Assembly: GCF_028858725.1 (NCBI RefSeq)
Contig: NC_084759.1
Coordinates: 94,756,362-94,820,361, forward strand
DNA length: 64,000 bases
Direction of reading: 5' to 3'
Source: Colius striatus
Taxonomy: Eukaryota > Chordata > Aves > Coliiformes > Coliidae
In this document: positions 48,551 through 64,000 of the stretch, piece by piece
How positions within the stretch are numbered: position 1 is the first letter of the stretch
Layout: each line of letters opens with the position of its first letter
The notes under the pieces: generated by a model
The model's database searches: none
Seen by the model: only the letters and a program-made list of their open reading frames with translations
What the model was told of the DNA's origin: nothing
Program-made: the position numbers and the translations under genes

Positions 48551-51500
48551 ATTCTGTTCTATGACTATAATATTGTTGGATAGTCTTTTTCAGGTATTTT
48601 CATATATGTGATGGGAATGGGAGAAAGTTTATGACTGACCTTGCAAGAACTTTTCCCCTTCTATTTTTCAGTCCCCCCACTCAGTCATTGCAAAAAGATT
48701 CGGTGTTTCATGATATGCTTTATCTACTGTAAATTTATTACCTGCAGATAATGTAATTGGATCAATTAATACATTAATAACAAATAAATAGAGGAGAAAT
48801 AGGTAGAGTTTTTTGAAAAACTTTTGATTGGCATTTATCCTTCTATTATTTTAGATATATAAATGTATTTGGGTCTTACTTCTTAAGCATGTGTACCATC
48901 TTAGTAAAGGCACAGAACCTTCATAGCTTTTCTGTGTTTTGCCTGGCATCTTAGGAGATGGTCCCTCATTCCTCAGCTGTGCTTTCAGTTTAGAAGAGGA
49001 AAAGGCTTTCCTGGAACAGTCTAAGATGGAGGTGGCACTGCACCCCACATGCTGTGGCTTTTCAATTCTATTGTCAGCTGAGTTTAGCAATGCCTATCTG
49101 CTAACATAGAAGATATGCTAGTGATAATTGTGCTGAACTAGTGCTCTGATAAATACTGCTGGCAAGTATTCACATCATATCTGTCTATACTACATCAAGT
49201 TAGGTTTTTGCGTACCTTATGATATGGAATCAGATGCTTAAATTTCATTCAACTGCACAAATTTTTGTCTCTACTTTTATGACTGGAAAATCAATGACTA
49301 AAATACTTGTAGGCTTATGAAATAGTGAGTGGTCATGTGTTTGCTGTTCCACAGTATAAACAAAGTTAATGAGAGGAGCTGATGATGACAGTCTTAACTC
49401 TATGCTTTGTGCCCCTTTTTCCATTTTGTCATTGTGTAGGTGTTACCTTGACTTAATAGACTGCACATAGCTCTGGGTAATTTGGAAAACCAGTTTGTGT
49501 ACTTACATTGCTGTGCTTGTGTGGTTTCTTTACTGGAAATAAATTTGCAGATATCATTTGTGCAGTTTATTCCATAATACTAAAGACTTTTTTTACTTGT
49601 TAAAGTGTTTTGTTGCAGATTATTTCTCTGCTGATGTTCTCAGTGTATGTACTTATTTTGCTTATAAAATCTTATGATCTGATGAAAGCATAGAATGTAA
49701 AGTTGAATATGCAACTTTCACTCCAATTTTTTTTTGTAACCACAAAGCAGAAGAAACAGTTGTCATCAATTGTATGATAATTCTGATACACTTCTCCCTG
49801 TGTTTCTGAATGGGATTTGCCTGGCACAGGAGATACTTGTGTGGCTAAGTTAAGGACAGAGCATTGTGAGGAGAAAAGTATACATCTTGGCCTGCCAGTT
49901 CATTTCACTTCATAACAAATCCTGTCAGACTTCCAAAAGAGATGATGTCCAGGTTTCCTTTCTTTGTTTTGGGGGAATTTTTAACTTTTTCTTTTGTTAG
50001 GGGAAATGTGACTTGTTGATTCATTTTTGGCTAGTAAACTGAGATCAAGAACTGTGAAGACATTTTATGGCAAGTGGCTTAACTCACTGCCCTCAGTCCT
50101 GGCTCCTTGATTGAGTCTGACAGCACTGATGTGACTTTGCTTGCTCATCAAGTAAGTTTCAAAACAAACCAAGCCCTGCAACACAAACCTTCAAGTGAAA
50201 ACAACCCGCTTCTCTAATCCCAAGGGCAAGGAAAAGAAGTTTTTTCCAACAATGGGGAGTGTTGCTGTTTCCTGACAGCAGTGTTAGTTTTAAGAGCATC
50301 CTTAAAGTCAGTAGGGAAAAATCCACCATCAAGGGCATGTGCTTGTTCAACTTCCTTACTTTTTCAATGGGTCTGAGTTCTGGGGATTTTTTTTTAGTTT
50401 TACCTGAATGCATGCTGAAGCCACACTCTAGATGAGTGTTAAGTTCTAGAAAGGAGAGTGTATTAGTTTTTCCCATTCTCTCCTTCAGGGTGCCTGTCCA
50501 GTGCAGACAGAGCAGCCCTGCTCCTGTGCTGATGGAACAATGCAGGTTGCCTAAATTCAGCTGTGTGGTAGTGCACATGGAGGAGAGCTTACTGACCCCA
50601 GGCATACACGGATAGCTCTGGAAGCTGTTTGTACTTTACTGTCTGCACTTCCCTCTCCCAGTCACTAGGAAAATGAAACCAGTAAGTATGATTATTCATT
50701 CTGGATAACTTTGAGATGTTTATCCTTGCCTAAGTAAAGGATAAGGCAAGGTAATTAACATGAAGACGGAAATAGAAACTATATGTTGGTAGCAAAAGAT
50801 CAGTGAGTATATATAGTGGGAGTACAAGAATTACATAAAGAGCACCCTCCAAGGGCAATTGCAAAAGTCTGTCAGGGACAAGATAAAAGAATATACTATA
50901 TTGTTCTGGTTTATAGCTCATAGGTGATCACTGCATTAGCTTGTTTATTTTCACTTTAAATTTCTTCTTCAGATTGTTAGCTTTGCTAATGTATTTGTCA
51001 ACAATGAACAGTCATTTTTTGTGCCTTGCCTTTTTCTTCTGCTTCTGTGGTCTCATTTACTCGTTTTCTGTGCCTTACCTATTTTACTGCATGTGGAGAT
51101 TAAATTATAGAACTATTTATGCCGTTCAGTCATTTTGTGTTCCCACTATTCCACATGCTCACTTGACTCCTTGTTTCTCCTTTCACCCTAAAAGTAATCA
51201 AAAAATGATCTATCTTTAATTTCTCTGCCTGGGAAGTGTTACTAGTGGAGGGTCTGTAAGTGCTATTGATGTTAGGAAGTACATTACATCTTTGCTGAGC
51301 ATCTTGTCTGCAGTTTTTAGAACTTGATTTTTAAAACTTGAGCTTCAGAATCTGTACTTTTCAAGGGAAAGGTGAAACCTGAGAAATCAAGGCTGCCCAT
51401 GCCATACTGTTCTTACCCATTTAATTTCCCTGATTTTTCATGCCAAAGTACAGCAGCATCCTTACAGCAGTTGAACTGATGAAGTTTGTGTTCGTGTCGA

Positions 51501-54159
51501 TGACAGCATGTAAGCAGGTGATGTCCTTGCCCTTGTTCTCTTTCTGTAGGTCACTAGGAAGTCTCCAAGAGAAGACAGAAAGAGCAAACTCTCTAAAGAC
51601 AAAGGAGAAAAAAACCTGCACTCTGATAGTATCAGAACATCAATTCTAGAAGTTCCGATAGTCCCACTGTGTTCTTGTTCCAATCAGTTTCTTAACATGT
51701 GGTTATCAAATGTTACAGGAGCTGAACATCACAGAAAAAACATTGCAACACTGTCAGGATTTTGTAATGGTGGTTTTGTAACTTTGACCCTTGGTTTCTA
51801 CAACAGAATGTTACTGCCTTAAAGATTTCATTAAGAGATGCAGGGGTAGTGAGAATTTTTTTATTTTTGGAAAGAAAGTCCTTCTATTTGTTTCTAATAA
51901 TTCAGGTTTGTTTAATCCATGAATTGAGATGTTGTAGACTTTTTGTTCTAATCAAGCATAGCAATAAGGACAGTAGAACACTATGAAGTAATTTCCAACC
52001 CCTTTTCCCCCAAATACTAGTTCATGATCTATTCTGTGTCGTCAACTGAGTGTTAGTATGCAACTGTCATCTTTGCCTGAATTGTTTCTTTAAGAGTGAT
52101 TAGTGACCCAACCTTACCAAAAAACTGTGATAATTACAAAATGGAACAGACTAGGACTGATTTCTTTGTCTTTGTAAATGACCAAATTAAAAACCTAGCA
52201 TGTGTCAGTAGAAAACTCAATGTTTAATTCTCGAGAACACAGTGTGGAAAAAAAAATGTTTTGTGAGTTGTTAAGTGTTCTCAAAAATACTTGGTTTATT
52301 TACAACTAACACAGGCAGGCTATAGTCCTGCTTTAGGTGACAGAGTTATTTTTGAAAGATAGCTGTAGTAAGACTTGTAAAGTAATTTTCCTTGGATCTC
52401 AGTAACGTGTGCGTGGTCTTGAGAGTAGCAATCAAAAGTATTTTTAATGTCCCACTCTTCACAGGATCTGGACATAAAAGTGAAAATATTGAGTTACAAA
52501 GGGATATAGGTGCCTAGAATCTACCTGTTTTACTTGATGCTGTGAAATCCAAAATAGGGCTTTTGAAGACTTTTACAATCATTGGACTGCTAAGAAGCTT
52601 TGATATGGTCAGCTGTGTAAAGGCCTGCAGCTAAGTTGCCAAAGGCTTCTTTCTGTTGAGCAGCTCAGACTGTCTCCTTTGTAGGCCTTATAAGGCTCAA
52701 TGAAAGAAATATACTTTTCACCTGTCACCCACAGGTGAATTCTGCAGATTACCTCAGTACCCTCAGAGTAGCACATTAAAGAGAGGACCTTCTTTACTTT
52801 CTTCCCAGGTGAATGCTATTGCTACTGATATGTGGGAAGCCTTATTTTCCTTTCATGCTCAAGTGATTCACGGCCATGTTTTCCAGATGAGCATCCTGAC
52901 AGCTGGTCTGTGAAGTCATGCTTGGTGCTTCCACTTCCGAAGTCTTTAAGACACTTGACGACCTAATTCTAGGGCAAGGGCAGGATTCAAGACATGCTCG
53001 GCATGACTTTCTGTGTGAGCTCAGGTGGCATAATGGCTGTTTATGAATCCTCTTCTGGACTGTCTATGTTTCTGGGTACTGGTTGTGAGCTTGGGAACTT
53101 AGACCTCTTCTCACTGTATGTATGCATGCCTGGTCCAGATCTTGTCAGTCTTGAGTGGCTGAACAGCATCCCGTTTTCCTGGGCATTTGGAGAGAGGAAA
53201 GGAGCTGCTGTTTTTCATATCTTTCTGTCCTTCTGCCATCCAGTATTTTAGGTGCTTGTGGCGCAGTGGAGGCTTGTTAATATTACTTTATTTTGGAGTT
53301 GAGTTTAATCTCACTGACAGCATCTACACCGGTTGTTGAGTTGCCTTCTCTTTTGCTCAGTTATGCTAGTTTTTAAGTGAAGAAAACAGACTAGGGAGGT
53401 GCTCTGAGCACTTTCTCACGCTAAGGTAAATTTACAGTAGCAGAGAGTTTGACTACTAAATGGGGATTTTAGCCAGTGGCACAATAAGCATCTTTAAGCA
53501 AGTAAGTAGCGCTCATAGAAAACAGAGAGGGCTATTCATGTGAATAGTTACACATGATCAAATATTTATGAAATAAGGTTTTAAACTGATGATTGCCTAC
53601 TGTTTGCAAGTATTTAATAAAACTTGCTCCTTCTGTCGTAGCCCCATGTTATATAGTAAAATGAACTACATGCACCTAAGATTTTGACATCATTATAGTG
53701 TTTTATCTGAAGCTGCGTAGGAGAGTTCTGAATAGCGTGTGAACATTTGAGCTTAAACTTAATGAATTACTTGAAACGTTAATGATTTTTCTTTAAAAAA
53801 ATGGTTCTTGATTTTTAAAAAATACAAACAAAAGCAAAACCAAGAAAAACCCCAAAACCTGTGTCCTGTGCAACTTTTTGGGAAATGTTCTGAAACTGGA
53901 ATAAAATAAACCAGAAAGTGTCTGAAATGTAGGTTTCATACCTCATCACTGCCAACGGTCATTCAGGTTATCTCTTAAAACCCTGACAGGAGATTTCTGA
54001 TGAAACTTCTGTTAAAAATAAACCTAAACCCCCCCAACCATTCTGAAACAAAAACCACCCTCAACAGTTTGAGGCTTGGAGTGAGTTTTTAATACAGTGA
54101 AAATTGTAATTAGTCCATGTAGTTGCTTTGAAGAAAGCTTCAAAACAAATTTTTACAGT

Positions 54160-54550
54160 AATGGGGGGAAAAGTATTTGCCCAACTTAGTTTCTCCTAAT
54201 CTCTAAACTTCAGTCCCTGTATTTTTTCCACAAAATTAACCAAAGCTATTGACCTGAGGGATTTGTTTTCCATTCTGAAGTCTTGAAATTTTCCTCCTGG
54301 CTAATTGCAGCCTATTACTGTAGACTTTGGTCCCTTAGCAGTAACATTTTCCATCTTAAGATGGGTTGTCCCATTCCAGTGAAGAGCATGTTGTCTGAGC
54401 GCTGAATGGAATTACTACCAGTGGAAACTATGCTGCAAGAGACTCGATAAAGCAGCTGCTGTGCAAACCTCAGCTGTTTTTTCCATCCTCCCGAGCACTG
54501 GTAATTAGCATAGGGAAGCTGACTAATGTGCTGACGTCACCTCTTTCCAG
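54160..54550 (+). promoter_or_regulatory. RCAN1: Calcineurin/NFAT-responsive region upstream of RCAN1 alternative exon 4
   Basis: GGAAA/TTTCC cores (NFAT-type) occur near 54167, 54225, 54267, 54290, 54348, 54423, 54480 and 54544: eight in under 400 bases. The stretch also carries an AP-1-like TGACTAA at 54520-54526 and a perfect CRE TGACGTCA at 54532-54539, adjacent to the last NFAT core. In mammals the RCAN1.4 promoter is driven by a cluster of NFAT sites. Position and composition here fit the same role. Confidence 0.7.
54532..54539. promoter_or_regulatory. RCAN1: Consensus cAMP response element
   Basis: The palindrome TGACGTCA is 148 bases upstream of the RCAN1.4 TATA box. It can bind CREB/ATF or AP-1 family dimers. 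It is immediately followed by a CTCTTTCC NFAT-type core. Confidence 0.7.
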
Positions 54551-54643
54551 TCGCAGCTTACATTTTGTTCCCGACTGCCTCAAAGCATGCAGGACTTTGT
54601 TCAGGAATTCGCTGTCACATACAGGATGCTCTGAAACCATTCC

Positions 54644-54660
54644 TTTTTTTTTTTTTTTTT
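54644..54660 (+). repeat. T17 homopolymer in the RCAN1.4 promoter
   Basis: Seventeen T residues lie between the CRE and the TATA box, ending 26 bases before the TATA. Such tracts disfavour nucleosomes and vary in length. Confidence 0.85.
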
Positions 54661-54686
54661 AACTGAGGGGCTGGACTTGCTTCCTT

Positions 54687-54692
54687 TATAAA
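54687..54692 (+). promoter_or_regulatory. RCAN1: TATA box of the RCAN1.4 promoter
   Basis: TATAAA in the context CTTTATAAACGCAGCC lies 86 bases upstream of the exon 4 ATG. Transcription would start near 54715-54720 and leave a 5' UTR of about 55 bases. The gene thus has one TATA-less CpG promoter and one TATA promoter. Confidence 0.7.
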
Positions 54693-54772
54693 CGCAGCCT
54701 GCAGGACCAACGGCTTCCTTAAAAGTCACTGGTTTCTGCGGAACAGCAAGTGTCGCTTTGGCAAAGCACAAC

Positions 54773-54859
54773 ATGCATTTTAGAAATTTTAACTACAGTT
54801 TCAGTTCTCTGATTGCCTGTGTGGCAGATAACGATGTCTTCAATCAAGCAGAAACAAGG
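54773..54859 (+). CDS. RCAN1: RCAN1 alternative first exon (RCAN1.4 N-terminus, 'exon 4')
   Basis: The exon encodes 29 residues beginning MHFRNFNYSFSSLIACVA and ending AETR, with donor AGG|GTATGC in phase 0. The MHFRNFNYSFSSLIACVA stretch is the hallmark start of the calcium-inducible RCAN1.4 isoform. The variable part that follows (DNDVFNQ) differs from mammals at several residues. Joined to exons 5-7 it gives a 194-residue protein (197 in human; the three missing residues are in the acidic segment of exon 7). The start is the ATG at 54773. The frame is open upstream but has no earlier in-frame ATG nearby. Its own upstream promoter has a TATA box, a CRE and NFAT-type sites. Confidence 0.95.
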
Positions 54860-61446
<6,587 letters not shown>

Positions 61447-62350
61447 ACTGCTGTTGTTTTTCCAAGGGTTACAAGTAGACATGTGCAAGGGAAACATTTA
61501 CTGTGGAAACAGCAGGTCTTAGGTTTGGTGGCAACGGCAGCAGTTACAGTAGGAGAAATTCCAAAATAAATTTGCTCAGAAAAAAAAAAAAGATAGGAAG
61601 TTTCATCCTTATTTTTGATGCTGCAGATTGATGGATGTCATGAGTGTATTCCCAGATCACTGAGAAGGAAAAATAGACAGAAGACAACAGTTTGAGACAT
61701 ACCAGGACAAACTAGGTTTGTTTTTTGAGGGGTACCATAGGGCTGTTCCGTTATAAAGCAGCCGGGGGAAGCTTTCTTTGTTCCGACTCACGTTAATCCT
61801 CAAACTAATCGGCTACTCATTGTGTGGAGTATGTAGCGATAACACAGGTGGTTTTTAAGGATTAAACTATGGGAATTGTAAACCTTTTTCTTACAATAGA
61901 TTTTGTGCATGTGTATTCTCGGTCTTCTAAAGTAACTTTGCATTATTTTCTATAGTTTCTCACATGTTTCTGGAAATCTGGGAAATTGTTTAAAGTATTT
62001 ATTATCTCAGCATCCTGGACTTGCTACTAGATGTGTATATACATATATTTATATTTGTTTTTATTGGCACTCATTTTCCAACAGGCATACAATTTCTTCA
62101 GCACCTTATTTTGGTGCTATGTAACTCGTGCTTTTAACATTTTAACTTCTTTAATGCCTATATAGGGTTTTATCTGGCAAAGTAATGGAAAAATGTGCAA
62201 TAGGAAAGTTGTTTAAATAAGTTGATTTTAAATTATTTAAGTTTAAATAATTTATATCTTCAGTAACGTTTATTTGGTAGCTTTGACTTTCTCAATTGGA
62301 AAAAAAGTATTCTTAAATGTATAAATAAAGCTAATGTTGCATATTCACAG
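61447..62350 (+). other. RCAN1: RCAN1 3' UTR (proposed extent)
   Basis: Sequence after the stop codon is AT-rich without coding potential. AATAAA hexamers occur at 61565-61570, followed by a genomic A run that could confuse cDNA priming, and at 62324-62329. The second would give a UTR of about 0.9 kb. Further A/T-rich hexamer-like sites lie downstream, so a longer UTR running toward the end of the window is possible. Confidence 0.5.
62324..62329 (+). terminator. RCAN1: Candidate RCAN1 polyadenylation signal
   Basis: AATAAA lies within TGTATAAATAAAGC, with GT-rich sequence at some distance downstream. It is a consensus hexamer about 880 bases past the stop. Use of the 61565 signal or of a later one cannot be excluded. 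Confidence 0.4.
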
Positions 62351-64000
62351 CAATGAAATCTTTCAGTGAAAAGGATGGCAATGGAGAGACATGAACTGTA
62401 CTTGGTCTGTGCATCTGCATTGTTGCAAGCAAAAGTTTGAGTGATTGAAAAATTGCACACAGTGTGTAGAACAGTGAAGAGAGATGGAGTGCCTTTTCCT
62501 TGTTCATTCCTGATGTGAACTGTTCTACAAGCTGCACACTTGTATCTTTTTCTATTGGCTTTGTATGTCCATAAATATAAACTTTCTTAGCTTTGCTTCC
62601 AACATAAGCTGGTATTTAGAAATGCTTAATGCCAAGTAACGATGCATACTTAAGTAATGGGTATATGTGGGAGAAGGTTTAGGGCTTTTTTTGTCCTAGG
62701 GTTGAAAGACAGTAGCTCATGGCATGAAAGTTTAGTGGAAGATGGCAGGAGTGTATTTTGTTACTTGTTTTTTAAAATGGAGATCCTCACTTCAAAATAG
62801 GTTTCAGTATTTTTTTAAGAGATGGTAATGGATAACTGTGGGGAAAATAGCACTTACAGTTTTAGAAAGGAGATATTTCAAGCCTCTCAACATGTTTTTA
62901 GAAATCAAAGCATAATTCTCTCTCTTGGTTTGCTTTTGCCACAGTTGGTCTGGGAATGAATTATTTAGCTGAAGTTAATATACAGTAATCCATTCTGTGC
63001 CATTTGAAGCAAACATTAACTTAAATGCCCGAATTCACACCCTGTTTTTTAAATAAATAATATATCCTAAAAAACCCAAGATGTACAATGAAGCCATTCC
63101 AAGCAGTGGTGCAGTGTAAACGTGGTATTATTGAAGGCCTGTCATTATACAGAACAAAGTAGAAATTGATATCCTGTGACCACAGAGAGCAGGAATATAT
63201 TGAACTTGAGTTAATGCCTACAGTAATGATCCTGTTTGATTGGAATGCCCTGTAAACTGAAACAAGCACTGACACTTGTGTCTTCGGACCTTACTCAAGT
63301 GGCACTCTCTCCATGTTGACAGTGTTAGGAAGAGCTGATGCCATCGTGGACATGAGAGGGCACCAGGTTATTTTGTGTTACTGAGGTGCGACAATGAGCT
63401 GGATATGTGTACTGCCGATTAACATACAAAATAAGTGTAATTGAGAGAAACTTTGTAGGTTTGCTACAACTTCCATTAAGCCTTTCCAAGATTCTTCCAT
63501 GTTTCTCAGATCATTGTGAATATAGTATTTCACTCAATTTAAAATAGTTGGAATAATTCCTGTTCTGTCCTGTTTCCATCTTTCCACAACTACCAATCAA
63601 AGCATTAGTTTTGGATTGGAAACACAGGTAGTTGCTGTTGCGTTTCTAAGCAATCCTAAGAAAGCTGTCAGTTAACAAAAATAAGATGGTAAATACCAAT
63701 GTGTTTTTATCATTTTAGTACACTGACATCTGCCTAATAAGGTGGGCACTAGAAGCCATGGAAGACTTGGGTTGGTTACATTGAGTTTCCACTTTTGACG
63801 GTAACCTTAAGCGAAGGCTGCGAGACAGTAATTTGCCTGTCTTTATGACTGTATAGCCTCACTCGTGCCACCTTCTGTTATTACTACAGTGTGCTGCTTT
63901 TGCTCTTTCTGTTGGTTTGTTTTTTGTTTATTTTGTTCTGTAAATGTTCAAATGAATGCTTAGTTGGTATTTTATACGGTTGTATAGTATGGGGCCTATT
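62351..64000. other. Distal 3' UTR or intergenic sequence downstream of RCAN1
   Basis: No coding exon or recognisable repeat was seen here. In human the next gene in this direction is KCNE1, but no part of it is recognisable in the window. The final 150 bases are T-rich. Confidence 0.6.

Larger units (their letters stand above)
23028..54160 (+). other. RCAN1: RCAN1 intron 1 (upstream of the alternative first exon)
   Basis: This is a 31 kb portion of a roughly 34 kb intron for the long isoform (donor at 23028-23029, acceptor AG at 56946-56947). After the CpG island it is AT-rich, with no exon that I can match to RCAN1 or to another gene. Mammalian RCAN1 has extra alternative first exons in the equivalent intron, but I could not recognise counterparts. 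Contents include CR1 relics at 29569-29745, 47096-47335 and 48458-48521, an inverted repeat at 47.1/48.5 kb and a 16-base tandem duplication at 40076. There are also homopolymer A/T runs. Several frames of 60-150 codons occur but have no recognisable protein features. Confidence 0.8.

Noticed and set aside
50159..50605. A 148-codon open frame on the minus strand in the RCAN1 intron
   Set aside because: It has no recognisable domain, repeat or splice context and lies in ordinary AT-rich intron. It is probably chance.

Overview
This is vertebrate nuclear DNA, almost certainly from a bird. It has spliced genes with GT-AG introns, two CpG-rich islands in an AT-rich background, and several truncated CR1 retrotransposon 3' ends of the avian type, finishing in an ATTCTATGA-like tail. 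The species cannot be named from the sequence.

Two genes are recognised, arranged head to head. CLIC6 lies on the minus strand. Only its large first coding exon (7545-9047) is in the window; it encodes an acidic, Ala/Glu-rich repeat domain and ends at the start of the conserved chloride-channel-like fold. The 7.5 kb below it is CLIC6 intron 1, and exons 2 onward lie outside. RCAN1 (regulator of calcineurin 1, also DSCR1/calcipressin-1) lies on the plus strand and its coding sequence is complete. It has a CpG-island first exon (22782-23027), an alternative first exon with its own TATA promoter (54773-54859), and three shared exons (56948-57121, 58078-58237, 61283-61446). The two start exons give predicted proteins of 247 residues (RCAN1.1 type) and 194 residues (RCAN1.4 type). 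The CLIC6-RCAN1 neighbourhood matches the order known on human chromosome 21.

Layout: 1-7544 CLIC6 intron 1; 7545-9047 CLIC6 exon 1; 9048-9370 its 5' flank; 9.4-22.2 kb intergenic, with CR1 relics and a minus-strand LTR at about 21.3-21.75 kb; 22.2-23.5 kb RCAN1.1 CpG-island promoter and exon 1; 23.0-54.2 kb long intron with CR1 relics and an inverted CR1-containing repeat at 47.1/48.5 kb; 54.16-54.77 kb RCAN1.4 promoter, with many NFAT-type GGAAA cores, an AP-1-like site, a perfect CRE, a T17 tract and a TATA box; 54.8-61.4 kb remaining exons; 61.4 kb to the end, 3' UTR and downstream sequence.

The RCAN1.4 promoter suggests the known feedback loop. Calcium-activated calcineurin drives NFAT, NFAT induces RCAN1.4, and RCAN1.4 restrains calcineurin through the conserved FLISPPxSPP and PxIxIT-like motifs seen in the shared exons. 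I did not find an undescribed gene system. The less usual signals are the inverted CR1 repeat, the bird-type CLIC6 repeat domain, the LTR close to the RCAN1.1 promoter, and several candidate regulatory motifs.
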